Source of the DNA: Alcanivorax sp040119285
GTDB lineage: Bacteria > Pseudomonadota > Gammaproteobacteria > Pseudomonadales > Alcanivoracaceae
Direction of reading: 5' to 3'
Assembly (NCBI RefSeq): GCF_040119285.1
Contig: NZ_JBEDTY010000034.1
Span: 148,977-212,976, forward strand
DNA length: 64,000 nt
Below the pieces are notes generated by a model, which saw only the letters and a list, made by a program, of their open reading frames with translations, made no database searches and was not told the origin of the DNA. The translations under genes were made by a program, and so were the position numbers. This document shows positions 8,714-17,417 of this stretch, piece by piece (position 1 is the first letter of the stretch; each line of letters begins with the position of its first letter).

Positions 8714-9028
8714 TCAGAAATGGTCGTCGAAGCGTTTGAGCAGGCTGATGACCTCCGTTACGTCCTGCTCCAGGCCTTTCAGGGCCTCCTCTGCCATGGG
8801 GGCGATGTCGCATTGCCCAGGTAAGGGGTGGTCTCCTTCTAGAATCGCTCGGAAGCGCGGCACAAAAACCCATTGCAGCCATTCGCTGAAATTCATGGTG
8901 TCGGCAAAAAACGGTGTGCTGCTGTTGAAGGCCGACGGTGCCGGTGGCTGTGCGGCCCACAGGCCTTGCTGATCCAGTTCTACTTGCAGGTCATCAAGCA
9001 GGGCAACGAGTTGTTGGCGTTGGGGCAT
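8714..9028 (-). CDS. yqcC: YqcC family protein
   Basis: The small 104-residue helical protein is of the YqcC (DUF446) family. Recognisable parts are the helical opening RQQLVALLDDLQVEL, the FADTMNFSEWLQWVFVPR centre (the Trp-Leu-Gln-Trp-Val core is conserved in the family) and the LPGQCDIAPMAEEAL segment. Elsewhere it is often beside the tRNA pseudouridine synthase truC, which is not present here. Its biochemical role is unknown. It is the last gene of the leftward dapF-xerC run, 14 bases after the HAD gene. Confidence 0.85.
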   Translation of the reverse strand: MPQRQQLVALLDDLQVELDQQGLWAAQPPAPSAFNSSTPFFADTMNFSEWLQWVFVPRFRAILEGDHPLPGQCDIAPMAEEALKGLEQDVTEVISLLKRFDDHF

Positions 9029-9042
9029 TGGGGTTTCCGCAG

Positions 9043-9750
9043 TCAGTCATCAAAGAGCGGCACCAGATCCGGCAGCTCATGCAGGTTATGAATATGGTGG
9101 CGGGGCCGGTCCAGTTCAACCGGCCAGGGCAGGTTGATTAGGTTGGCCCAGACCGAATGCATGCCGTGCTCACGGGCCGCGTGCACATCTTCCAAGGGGT
9201 GGTCGCCAACATGTACGGCTTGGTGTGCGTGGACCCCGGCGGAACTCAGGGCGGCGGCGAACATGTCCGGCGCCGGCTTGCGCTTGCCTATGGTCTCTGC
9301 TGAATGATGAAAAGCGAACAGGTCGGCAATACCAATCATCTTCAGGTCGGCATTGCCGTTGGTGAGTGCACCTAGGGTGTAGCTGTCGGCGAGCTGCTCT
9401 AATACCTCCCGGGCACCGGGAAAGAAGCTCACTTGGTTGCGCGCTTCATGGAATACCTTGAAGGCATCCATGGCGATGCGGCGGGCTTGTTTTTGCTGGA
9501 AACCGTGGTCGGTGAAGGCGCGACTCATGGCGTCCTGGCGCAGGGCGGTTAGGTTATCCAGATACTCGGGTTTTTCCTTAAGCAGCGCCGTGCGCACCGC
9601 ACGTACCCGTTCGGCACTCAGCGCAGCGGCGGCATCCGGGTGGTTGGCGGCGATCCAGTCACTGCAGGTTTTTTCAGCGTGACGAATCACTTCATCCACG
9701 GGCCACAAAGTATTATCTAGATCAAAAGTGATCAGCTTGAGCATGCTCAT
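9043..9750 (-). CDS. yigB: YigB-like HAD phosphatase
   Basis: The 235-residue protein belongs to the haloacid-dehalogenase superfamily. In E. coli YigB dephosphorylates FMN for riboflavin supply. Motif I is FDLDNTLW with nucleophile Asp10 and Asp12. Motif II is LTNGN. Motif III is the lysine of KRKPAPDMF. Motif IV is VGDHPLEDV. The cap domain lies between motifs I and II. It follows xerC as in E. coli (dapF-yigA-xerC-yigB). The substrate is inferred from synteny, since HAD members vary widely. Confidence 0.88.
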   Translation of the reverse strand: MSMLKLITFDLDNTLWPVDEVIRHAEKTCSDWIAANHPDAAAALSAERVRAVRTALLKEKPEYLDNLTALRQDAMSRAFTDHGFQQKQARRIAMDAFKVFHEARNQVSFFPGAREVLEQLADSYTLGALTNGNADLKMIGIADLFAFHHSAETIGKRKPAPDMFAAALSSAGVHAHQAVHVGDHPLEDVHAAREHGMHSVWANLINLPWPVELDRPRHHIHNLHELPDLVPLFDD

Positions 9751-9837
9751 GGTGGGTAGTTTACCGTAAAACGCTTAATGGCAGCATACAGGTTCACTGG
9801 CGCCAAGCATTGTGTGCCCAGCGTTAGATACCAAGGT

Positions 9838-10761
9838 TTATTTATCATCGTCCTTGCGGCGCTGGGCTCTTGGGTGCGCTCCGTCGTAGACCTGAGCCAA
9901 GTGTTGGAAATCCAGGTGAGTGTAAACCTGGGTGGTGGCCAAGTCTGCGTGGCCGAGCAGTTCCTGCACTGCCCGCAAGTCGCCGGAGGATTCCAGCAGG
10001 TGCGTGGCGAAGGAGTGGCGTAATTTGTGCGGATGTAGATGGTCATCGAGCCCCCTCTCCAGAGCATGGCGTTTAAGTCTCTGCTGCACGCTGGAAGGAG
10101 ACAGCCGCCGGCCGTTTTTGCTGATAAAAAGAGCGTTCTGGTCGCTGCTTTTGATCAGCATGGGACGCACTTTCAGCCAGCGGCGCACGGCGGTGAGGGC
10201 GGGTTTCCCCACTGGCAGTTGCCGGGTCTTGTTACCTTTACCGGTGACCAGCAGTTGGCTTTCATGCAGATCAATGCTGTCCAGGTTTAGGCTAAGCAAT
10301 TCGGCCAAACGCAGGCCGCAGGCATAGAGCAGTTCCATTATGGCCTGATCGCGCAGGGCCAGGGGTTCACTGTTGCTGGCGCCCACATCCAGCAAATGGC
10401 TGACTTGATCTACATCCAGTGCTTTGGGCAGGCGTTTACCGCTTTTCGGGGCGCGAATGTCCATGGCCGGGTTGTCGCGGGCAAGCCCTTCACGCATCAG
10501 GTAACGGAAAAACGTACGCAGGGTGGAAAGCATGCGCTGGATGGTTTTGCTGCTTTTACCTTGGCGGTGCAGCGAGGCGGCGAGGCTGCGCATGTCGTGG
10601 ACGGTCAGGGTATCCCAGGGTTGGCTGCCGAGTAATGTTCGGGCTTCGCTCAGGTCCCGTTGATAGCTTTTCACGGTGTGCGGTGAGAGACGACGCTCGC
10701 TGGCCAAGTGGGTTAGGAAGGCGTTAACCGTTTGCACTGTGTTATGGCTATCTCTGTCCAC
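9838..10761 (-). CDS. xerC: Site-specific tyrosine recombinase XerC
   Basis: XerC, with XerD, resolves chromosome dimers at dif. The GTG start at 10761 gives 307 residues, begins 16 bases after the DUF484 stop and has an upstream AGGA. A longer frame would run back into DUF484. The SAM-like DNA-binding domain (residues 10-95) precedes the catalytic domain. All active-site residues are present: Arg151 (CGLRLAELL), Lys175, His245 and Arg248 (HKLRHSFATH), His271 and nucleophile Tyr280 (LGHADLATTQVYTH). These positions match E. coli XerC closely. It is a housekeeping recombinase, not part of a mobile element. Confidence 0.96.
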   Translation of the reverse strand: MDRDSHNTVQTVNAFLTHLASERRLSPHTVKSYQRDLSEARTLLGSQPWDTLTVHDMRSLAASLHRQGKSSKTIQRMLSTLRTFFRYLMREGLARDNPAMDIRAPKSGKRLPKALDVDQVSHLLDVGASNSEPLALRDQAIMELLYACGLRLAELLSLNLDSIDLHESQLLVTGKGNKTRQLPVGKPALTAVRRWLKVRPMLIKSSDQNALFISKNGRRLSPSSVQQRLKRHALERGLDDHLHPHKLRHSFATHLLESSGDLRAVQELLGHADLATTQVYTHLDFQHLAQVYDGAHPRAQRRKDDDK

Positions 10762-10777
10762 GGCTACCGGTCCTTTA

Positions 10778-11503
10778 TTAGCTAATGTCGCTGGTTTTTT
10801 TGGCCGCTTGGTGGGGGTATTGACGTACCACTTCATGGAGCCTGCGGCTGAGTACCTGGCCGATATGGCTAATAAATAAGGTGCCCAAGGAACTGCGGAA
10901 GTGCATGGCACTTTTACTGCCAATGGCCAGCAGGCCCAAGCGGCCCTGGTATTCCAGTGGCACCATGGCGGCGGAGCGGATATCGGTGGCGTTATCTTGG
11001 AACAGGGCGTCCATTTCTTCTGTGCGCATGGCGCCGCACACGGCTTTGCCGCTGCGCAGCAGGTGGTTCAGGGCGCTGGGCAGGGCATCGCTGTCCACGC
11101 AGCGGATCTGGTTGCGCAGGTCGCCGAGAATGGGTACTTCCCGGTCGTACAGCATTAGGGCTACCTGGTCACAATGGAAGTCGCTGCTCAGGCTGGTGAG
11201 CAAATTGCGAAACAGCTTCTCGGGGCCGCGGGCTTCCAGCAGGGCCAGTGTCAGGCGGCGGGTCTTGTCGAACAGATGATCGTTTTCCCGGGCCACATCC
11301 AGCAGGCCATTGAGGCGGTCGCGCAGCTCGGTGTTGCGCTCACGTAGAATGGAGGCCTGACGTTCCAGCAGGGAAACCGCCTCGCCTTTGGGGTCCGGGA
11401 GGCGTAACAATTCCAGTAGCTCCGGGCGATGCTGAAAGAAATCGGCATGGTCACGCAGATAGGCGGCAACCTGGTCGGGGCTGGCTGGAGTTTGATCCGT
11501 CAT
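10778..11503 (-). CDS. DUF484 family GAF-like protein
   Basis: The 241-residue protein has an N-terminal helical part with the family pattern VAAYLRDHADFFQHRPELLELL. A coiled-coil stretch follows (SLLERQASILRERNTELRDRL, residues 45-70), and then a GAF-like sensor domain (about 85-225). It is placed between dapF and xerC, the standard position of this family (yigA in E. coli). The function is not established. The start at MTDQTPAS was chosen because it aligns with the usual N-terminus. In-frame upstream ATGs at 11551 and 11548 would add 15-16 residues. Confidence 0.88.
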   Translation of the reverse strand: MTDQTPASPDQVAAYLRDHADFFQHRPELLELLRLPDPKGEAVSLLERQASILRERNTELRDRLNGLLDVARENDHLFDKTRRLTLALLEARGPEKLFRNLLTSLSSDFHCDQVALMLYDREVPILGDLRNQIRCVDSDALPSALNHLLRSGKAVCGAMRTEEMDALFQDNATDIRSAAMVPLEYQGRLGLLAIGSKSAMHFRSSLGTLFISHIGQVLSRRLHEVVRQYPHQAAKKTSDIS

Positions 11504-11569
11504 CAATCCTGTCCTTTGTTTTTCGTTCCGGTCAGTGGGCACTGACATCACCGAGCTTTCAATCGTTTG

Positions 11570-12415
11570 CTAAAGAGCGATCTCAATAGCGCCATCATAG
11601 ACATGGCTGGCGGGGCCTGTCATCTGGATGCCGCCTTGCCCATCGTAGCAGACGTGCAGAGCCCCGCCGGGCAGGTGCACGGTAACAGCGGCATCAAGCA
11701 GGCCTCGTCTCTGGCCGATTACTACGGCGGCACAAGCCCCTGAGCCGCAGGCAAGGGTTTCTCCCGCGCCACGTTCATAGACGCGCAGGCGGATTTCGTT
11801 GCGGCTGACGATCTGCATAAAGCCCACGTTCGCCCGTTCCGGAAATTGTTCGTGGCTTTCCAGTAGCGGGCCGACGGTATCCACCGGGGCAGTATCCACA
11901 TTTTCCACCAGCAGGGTGCAGTGTGGGTTGCCCAGGCCGACGGCGCCTACGTCCCAGGCCTGGGTGCCGGACACCAGAAAATAGTTGTCTGCTTCGGCTT
12001 TGGCGGTCATGGGGATGGCGTCTGGCGCCCAGCGAGGGGCGCCCATGTCTACGGTGATCTGATCATCGTCGGTCACAGACAGGGTCATTTGCCCTGCAGC
12101 GGTTTCCACGCGAATAGATTTTTTGTCGGTGAGTCCCTGTTCGCGCACAAAACGGGCGAAGCAGCGGGCACCATTACCGCATTGGCTCACTTCGGAGCCA
12201 TCGGCATTCAGGATCCGGTAGCGGAAGTCCGCATCGCCCTGGGCGGGCTGCACGATTAGCATCTGGTCAAAACCCACGCCAAACTTGCGGTCGCCCAGCC
12301 GGCGTATTTCATCCGCAGGCAAAGGCAGGCCGGTTTCCGGCAATGACTGGCGAATGCCGTCGATGACCATGAAATCGTTGCCCAAGCCATGCATTTTGGT
12401 AAAGCGAAGGTTCAT
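11570..12415 (-). CDS. dapF: Diaminopimelate epimerase
   Basis: DapF converts LL- to meso-diaminopimelate for lysine and peptidoglycan. The 281-residue protein opens with FTKMHGLGNDFMVID. It carries the two catalytic cysteines, Cys79 in SQCGNGARC and Cys223 in LACGSGAC, in the mirror-image motifs expected of this two-fold enzyme. The ATG at 12415 is preferred over a GTG one codon earlier. It heads the leftward run dapF-DUF484-xerC-yigB-yqcC. Its usual partner lysA is 3.3 kb away, separated by rightward genes. Confidence 0.97.
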   Translation of the reverse strand: MNLRFTKMHGLGNDFMVIDGIRQSLPETGLPLPADEIRRLGDRKFGVGFDQMLIVQPAQGDADFRYRILNADGSEVSQCGNGARCFARFVREQGLTDKKSIRVETAAGQMTLSVTDDDQITVDMGAPRWAPDAIPMTAKAEADNYFLVSGTQAWDVGAVGLGNPHCTLLVENVDTAPVDTVGPLLESHEQFPERANVGFMQIVSRNEIRLRVYERGAGETLACGSGACAAVVIGQRRGLLDAAVTVHLPGGALHVCYDGQGGIQMTGPASHVYDGAIEIAL

Positions 12416-12732
12416 CACCAGTGTCCGCTACAGGGTAAAAGGCCATTGTACTCTGCCATGGCTGTGACGTCAGTGCCTGGTGCTGGGCGTGTTGGTTGCG
12501 CGATCAGGTGAGTTGAAAGGTCAAGCGCGATTTAGCCTGGTGCCATCCGTTACATACGTAACCTTCGTGCTCAAACTCGGGTGTGCGAGAAAGGCATTAA
12601 CGCGCTGCGTCATCATCTCGCGTTTTGCACTTTGAACTTTCTACGCTCTCGCTCCCAATGAAGTGCCTTGCCTATGCGCGAGCCCGCTCGTCAGGTGTAC
12701 AATGCGGCCTCACACTCTTGCAGGCAGCAAAC
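12416..12732. other. Divergent intergenic region dapF/rlmJ
   Basis: These 317 bases lie between two divergent genes and must hold both promoters. I see TACAAT at 12698-12703 as a possible -10 for rlmJ but no well-spaced -35. Nothing else is recognisable. Confidence 0.4.
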
Positions 12733-13581
12733 ATGCTTTCCTATCGTCACAGTTACCACGCCGGGAATTTTGCGGATGTACTCAAGCACATTGTGCAGGT
12801 GGCCATCATTGAATACCTGAAAAAGAAGGATAAGCCCTTCACTGTCCACGATACCCATGCGGGGGCGGGCAGCTATGCCATTGCCAGCGAGCACATGCAA
12901 AAGACCGGTGAGTACCAGGATGGCATTGCCAAGCTATTTGGTAAGCGCACCGGGGTGGGTGTGATTGATCAATATGTGTCACTGGTGGAAAAGCTGAATC
13001 CGGTGGGACGGCTGATGGATTATCCCGGCTCGCCGCAAATCAGTGCCAGCCTGCTGCGTGAGCAGGACGTGCTGCAATGTACTGAGCTGCATAGCACCGA
13101 TTTTACGCTGCTCAAGCGCGAGTTCGCTGACGATAAGCGCGTGCAAGTCCTCAAGGATGATGCCTGGCACGGGCTCAAAGCCCTGTTGCCGCCGCGTCAT
13201 CGACGAGGGTTGGTGTTGATTGATCCTTCCTATGAAATGGAGGCGGATTACAACGGTGTATTGCCTGCCGTGCAAATGGCCATGGAGCGGTTTGCTACGG
13301 CGACCTATGCCATCTGGTATCCGGTGTTGGATCGCAACCGCACCGAGAGCTTTATCCGCCGTTTCGTAAAGGCGGGGATTCCCAACCTGCTACGAGTGGA
13401 ATGTTGTGTGCGCCCGGATGCCTCTGGCCGTGGCATGACCGGCACCGGCATGCTGATCATTAACCCGCCTTACACGTTGGCCCAGCACATGGCACAGGCT
13501 ATGCCGCTGTTGAAAGAGGCGCTGTGCGATGCCAATGGCCATACCACGGTGAAAATGCTGACCGGCGAAAACCCGCAATGA
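12733..13581 (+). CDS. rlmJ: 23S rRNA A2030 N6-methyltransferase
   Basis: RlmJ methylates N6 of A2030 in 23S rRNA. The start at MLSYRHSYHAGNFADVLKH, the family's invariant opening, gives 282 residues; the frame extends upstream without homology. The SAM-binding region is VHDTHAGAGSY (39-48). The amino-methyltransferase motif is DPSY at 164-167, the same position as DPPY in the E. coli enzyme but with Ser in place of the second Pro. The ATGA overlap with the following acetyltransferase gene implies coupled translation. Confidence 0.95.
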   Translation: MLSYRHSYHAGNFADVLKHIVQVAIIEYLKKKDKPFTVHDTHAGAGSYAIASEHMQKTGEYQDGIAKLFGKRTGVGVIDQYVSLVEKLNPVGRLMDYPGSPQISASLLREQDVLQCTELHSTDFTLLKREFADDKRVQVLKDDAWHGLKALLPPRHRRGLVLIDPSYEMEADYNGVLPAVQMAMERFATATYAIWYPVLDRNRTESFIRRFVKAGIPNLLRVECCVRPDASGRGMTGTGMLIINPPYTLAQHMAQAMPLLKEALCDANGHTTVKMLTGENPQ

Positions 13582-14063
13582 CCGTCACCCTGCGCCAGGC
13601 CGGCCGTGAGGACGTGGGAGATCTGCTGCGCCTGATTCGCGATTTAGCGCGTTATGAGCAAGCCGAAGAGCAGGTGACCACTGACGAAGCACAGCTGGCG
13701 GCCACTCTGTTTAGTGATGACGCCACGGCCCATGCCATGGTCGCGGAACAGGGCGGCCGTATTGTCGGGCTAGCCATCTATTTCTTTAACTACTCCACGT
13801 GGCAGGGCCGCAATGGCCTGTACTTGGAAGACCTGTTTGTGGAACCGGAAGCGCGCGGGGCAGGGGTTGGTAAGGCTCTATTGGCGAAACTGGCGGCCCT
13901 TGCCGTGGACAGTGACTGCGGCCGTTTCGAATGGAGCGTGCTGGACTGGAATACTCCGGCCATGGACTTCTATCAAAGCCTGGGAGCGCAGCCCCAATCA
14001 GAATGGGTTCGCTACCGGTTGGACGGTGAAGCGTTAAAAGCGCTGGCCAACATCGCCGGCTAG
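13578..14063 (+). CDS. GNAT family N-acetyltransferase (SSAT-like)
   Basis: The 161-residue acetyl-CoA-dependent acetyltransferase has the GNAT core: a beta-strand pair GGRIVGLAIYFF, then LYLEDLFVEPEARGAGVGKALL with the acetyl-CoA pyrophosphate loop RGAGVG, then the C-terminal FYQSLGAQ. The LYLEDLFV wording is typical of the diamine/thialysine (SSAT) branch, so the substrate may be a polyamine or amino acid; this is inferred from family resemblance. It is translationally coupled to rlmJ by an ATGA overlap. Confidence 0.85.
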   Translation: MTVTLRQAGREDVGDLLRLIRDLARYEQAEEQVTTDEAQLAATLFSDDATAHAMVAEQGGRIVGLAIYFFNYSTWQGRNGLYLEDLFVEPEARGAGVGKALLAKLAALAVDSDCGRFEWSVLDWNTPAMDFYQSLGAQPQSEWVRYRLDGEALKALANIAG

Positions 14064-14199
14064 CGGCCTTGGCGTCTGCGACGAGTGGTGCTGCTGGCTT
14101 ATCCGGCTGATAGACTGCGCCGCTTTCTGCCTCGATGGTAAGTGCTTACTGGCTCCCTGTCGGGTATAACCGAAATCTCAGCCGCTGAATGTTGCCGCT

Positions 14200-15675
14200 A
14201 TGACCGAATCCCGATTCCGCCGCCCCTCCTTGCTGGATGCTCTGCTGCCGATTGTAGTACTGGTGGGGTTACTGGGCTCGGCGGTTTATCTGTACGGCGA
14301 TAGTGCCTCCTCCGGTCCCAACCAGATTGCCTTGCTGGTCTGTGCCGGCCTTGCCTCATTGATCGCGTTTAAAAATGGCCTGACTTGGCGGGAAATCGAA
14401 ACCGCCATGATCAAGGGTATCTCGGTGGCGTTGGGTGCGGTGCTGATTCTGCTCAGCGTGGGGGCACTGATCGGTACCTGGCGGCTGGCAGGCATCGTGC
14501 CTTCGCTCATTTATTTCGGCCTTGAGTTGATGAATCCGGCCCTGTTTTATGCCGCCGCCTGTCTGATCTGCGCGATTATCGCCCTGAGTATTGGCTCCAG
14601 TTGGACTGTGGCGGCCACCGTGGGGGTGGCGCTGATCGGAGTGGCCAGCGGGCTGGGGTTGTCGTTGCCAGTGGCGGCCGGAGCAGTGGTCTCCGGTGCC
14701 TACTTTGGTGACAAGATTTCTCCGCTGTCTGAGACCACTAATCTGGCACCGGCGGTGGCGGGTTCGGAACTGTTCGAGCATATTCGCCTGATGCTGTGGA
14801 CCACGGTGCCCTCCATTGCCATCGCTTTGCTGATTTTTTTGGTGATGGGGTTGAATGCAGACGTTGCCGGCGACACCGTGGGCCGAATGGCCCCGCTGCT
14901 ACAGGGGCTGGAAAGCCAGTTTGATATTTCCTTGCTGCACCTGATTCCATTGCTGGTGTTATTGGTGCTGGCGCTCAAGCGGATGCCGGCCTTACCAGCG
15001 ATTTTTCTGGGCGCGTTACTGGGCGGAATCTGGGCCCTGATGTTTCAGCCGCAGGCGATTGCGGTGCAAGCTGGCGAGCCCGCACCTGGCTGGGTGGCGT
15101 CTTTGAAAGTGGTCTGGCAGACCTTTTACCAGGGCATCACCGTGGAAACCGGCGATGCCACTTTGAATAACCTGCTGTCTGGCGGCGGCATGGCGTCCAT
15201 GCTCAATACCGTGTGGCTGATTATCTGTGCGATGACCTTTGGTGCAGTGATGGAGCACGGAGGGTTTCTTGCTCGCTTAATCGAAGGTCTTCTGGGGGCA
15301 GTTAAGGGCGCAGCGGGGTTGATCGCCGCCACTTTGGCGACATGTTTTGGCAGCAATATTCTTACTGCTGACCAGTACATCTCTATCATTATGCCTGGCC
15401 GGATGTTCCGTGAAGCCTACGCAAAACAGGGCCTGGCGCCAGTAAATCTGTCCCGTGCGCTGGAGGATGGTGGCACTATCACCAGCCCGCTTATCCCTTG
15501 GAACACCTGCGGTGCCTACATGCAATCGGTATTGCTGGTGCCGGTGACAGATTATCTTTTCTACGCGTTTTTTAATCTGATCAATCCGGTGTTGGCGTTG
15601 GTTTATGCCTGGCTGGGGGTCAAGGTGCTGCGGTTAGCGCCCCCTCAAGAGGTGTATAAAACCGGATCGCCATGA
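14200..15675 (+). CDS. nhaC: NhaC-family Na+/H+ antiporter
   Basis: The 491-residue inner-membrane antiporter has about eleven hydrophobic spans. NhaC features include SIGSSWTVAATVGVALIG (residues 128-145), the GAYFGDKISPLSETTNLA segment (166-183) with charged and polar residues inside a span, and the C-terminal DGGTITSPLIPWNTCG. These segments are typical of the NhaC/ion-transporter superfamily that exchanges Na+, or sometimes malate or lactate, for protons. A sodium role fits a marine host. It is monocistronic and ends at a strong terminator. Confidence 0.88.
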   Translation: MTESRFRRPSLLDALLPIVVLVGLLGSAVYLYGDSASSGPNQIALLVCAGLASLIAFKNGLTWREIETAMIKGISVALGAVLILLSVGALIGTWRLAGIVPSLIYFGLELMNPALFYAAACLICAIIALSIGSSWTVAATVGVALIGVASGLGLSLPVAAGAVVSGAYFGDKISPLSETTNLAPAVAGSELFEHIRLMLWTTVPSIAIALLIFLVMGLNADVAGDTVGRMAPLLQGLESQFDISLLHLIPLLVLLVLALKRMPALPAIFLGALLGGIWALMFQPQAIAVQAGEPAPGWVASLKVVWQTFYQGITVETGDATLNNLLSGGGMASMLNTVWLIICAMTFGAVMEHGGFLARLIEGLLGAVKGAAGLIAATLATCFGSNILTADQYISIIMPGRMFREAYAKQGLAPVNLSRALEDGGTITSPLIPWNTCGAYMQSVLLVPVTDYLFYAFFNLINPVLALVYAWLGVKVLRLAPPQEVYKTGSP

Positions 15676-15683
15676 GTAAAAAG

Positions 15684-15706
15684 AAAAGGCGGCCTGGCCG
15701 CCTTTT
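15684..15706. terminator. Bidirectional terminator between nhaC and lysA
   Basis: A perfect 10-bp stem (AAAAGGCGGC and its complement) closes a 3-base loop. T-rich sequence follows on the right and an A-rich stretch precedes on the left. It can therefore stop rightward nhaC and leftward lysA transcripts. Confidence 0.9.
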
Positions 15707-15746
15707 CTTTTAAACGCTTTGCGCATGAAGCGTGCTGCGTTTACTG

Positions 15747-16988
15747 CTATGGCAGTAACGATTCCAGTTTCAATTGTTCGTCAAAGGTTTCCCTTTGCCG
15801 CACCACAAAGGCCTGATCGCCATCCACCATGACTTCGGCGGGGCGGTTGCGGCTGTTGTAGTTGCTGGCCATGGCGAAGCCGTAGGCGCCGGCACTGCGC
15901 ACGGCCAGCAGGTCGCCGGTCTCCAGTGCCAGGGCCCGGTCCTTGCCGAGGAAGTCGCCGGTTTCGCACACTGGCCCGACAATGTCCCAGCTGCGGCAGT
16001 CCGCCTCGTGGGGTTTTACCGGCACAATGTTCTGCCAGGCAGAGTAGAGGCTGGGGCGAATCAGATCGTTCATGGCGCCGTCGACGATGGCGAAATTTTT
16101 GTGCTCGGTGGGCTTCAAAAACAGCACTTGAGTAACAAAAATTCCTGCATTGGCAGCAATGGAGCGGCCTGGTTCGATGTGCACGGGAAGCTCGCCGGGA
16201 ATGTGCTTGAGCAAGGCCTGCACATAGTCCGAGCGATCCGGGGGTGTTTCGTCGTCGTAGGTCACGCCTAGACCGCCACCCAAATCCAAATGATGAATCT
16301 CGATGCCGTGCTCTTGCAGCTGGGCCAGCAGTTTCAATACCCGCTCCAAGGCCGCTTCGAATGGATCCAGTTTGGTGAGCTGGCTGCCGATATGGCAATC
16401 GATGCCCAGTATCTTGATGTGCGGTAAATCAGCGGCTCGTTGATACAAGGCCGGGGCTTTAGTGATGTCCACGCCGAACTTGTTGTCTTTCAAACCTGTG
16501 GAAATATAGGGGTGGGTCTGGGCGTCCACATCCGGGTTCACGCGGATGGCGATTGGCGCTTCCCGGTCCAGCTCGCCAGCCACCAGATTCAGCAATTCCA
16601 GTTCCGCGGCGGATTCCACGTTAAAACAGTGGATGTTGGCTTTCAAGGCGGTGGCCATTTCGTGGGCGGTTTTGCCGACTCCGGAGAAAACAATTTTGTC
16701 TGGATCACCCCCGGCACGCAGCACCCGTTCAAGTTCGCCACCGGAAACAATGTCGAAACCAGCGCCGGCCCGGGCCAGTACATTCAGCACCGCCAAATTG
16801 GAGTTGGCTTTGACCGCGTAGCACACCTGGTGAGGATGGTCGCCGAACGCTTCATCGAACGCCAAATAGTGACGCTCCAACGCCGCCCGGGAATACAGAT
16901 AGAGCGGTGTACCGAAGCGGTCCGCCAGTTGCTCTACCGGCAGCTCTTCGGCAAACAGTTCTCCGTCGCGGTACTGAAAATGATCCAT
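15747..16988 (-). CDS. lysA: Diaminopimelate decarboxylase
   Basis: LysA decarboxylates meso-diaminopimelate to lysine with PLP. The 413-residue alanine-racemase-fold enzyme has the PLP lysine at Lys60 (YAVKANSNLAVL), HIGSQLTKLDPF, the EPGRSIAANAG phosphate-binding loop and the catalytic-cysteine motif CETGDFLGKDR near residue 340. It starts two bases after the lptM stop, so the two are co-transcribed. dapF, which makes its substrate, is not adjacent in this genome. Confidence 0.97.
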   Translation of the reverse strand: MDHFQYRDGELFAEELPVEQLADRFGTPLYLYSRAALERHYLAFDEAFGDHPHQVCYAVKANSNLAVLNVLARAGAGFDIVSGGELERVLRAGGDPDKIVFSGVGKTAHEMATALKANIHCFNVESAAELELLNLVAGELDREAPIAIRVNPDVDAQTHPYISTGLKDNKFGVDITKAPALYQRAADLPHIKILGIDCHIGSQLTKLDPFEAALERVLKLLAQLQEHGIEIHHLDLGGGLGVTYDDETPPDRSDYVQALLKHIPGELPVHIEPGRSIAANAGIFVTQVLFLKPTEHKNFAIVDGAMNDLIRPSLYSAWQNIVPVKPHEADCRSWDIVGPVCETGDFLGKDRALALETGDLLAVRSAGAYGFAMASNYNSRNRPAEVMVDGDQAFVVRQRETFDEQLKLESLLP

Positions 16989-16990
16989 GA

Positions 16991-17173
16991 TTAGTCCTGT
17001 GCTGACGCGTCGGCGTCGTCTTTATCTTGGGTGTCGTCACTGTCTGCGTTGGTTTGTGTCGGCCCGGCGTTGCTGGCCGGCGTTGACGCATTGCGCTCTT
17101 GGTCAAAATACAGCGGGCCTTTTTGGCCGCAGCCGGCCAACAGCAGGAACAGTAACAGGCTGAATATGCGCAT
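16991..17173 (-). CDS. lptM: LPS-assembly lipoprotein LptM (YifL-like)
   Basis: The 60-residue lipoprotein has a short signal peptide, lipobox LLAGC and the family-defining GCGQKGPLYF after the acylated cysteine. An Asp/Ser/Thr-rich disordered tail follows. LptM assists oxidative maturation of the LPS translocon LptD at the outer membrane. GGAG sits seven bases before the ATG at 17173, so longer upstream readings are discarded. It lies upstream of lysA, as in other gammaproteobacteria. Confidence 0.92.
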   Translation of the reverse strand: MRIFSLLLFLLLAGCGQKGPLYFDQERNASTPASNAGPTQTNADSDDTQDKDDADASAQD

Positions 17174-17417
17174 AGGGGGCTCCGTTTGCTGGGGGAGTAT
17201 AACGGTTCGCGACTCTGGAGGTAATGCAGGGGGGTGTCCGATAACGCCGCTTGAGAAAAAACAGATCAGGTCTACTATCGGTTCATAGTCTGCGTAATGT
17301 GGACCCATTTCTGTTGATTTTTTCGCCCCTTCCGCATGAGTGTCCAATGTGTGCCTGAATGATTTCGGCATTATGGACCCGTGCTCGTGTGGGGCGTTTT
17401 ACGTTAAGGAGAAAACC

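Noticed and set aside
9838..10761. XerC as a phage or integron integrase
   Set aside because: Residue positions, length and the dapF-DUF484-xerC-yigB context identify the housekeeping XerC.
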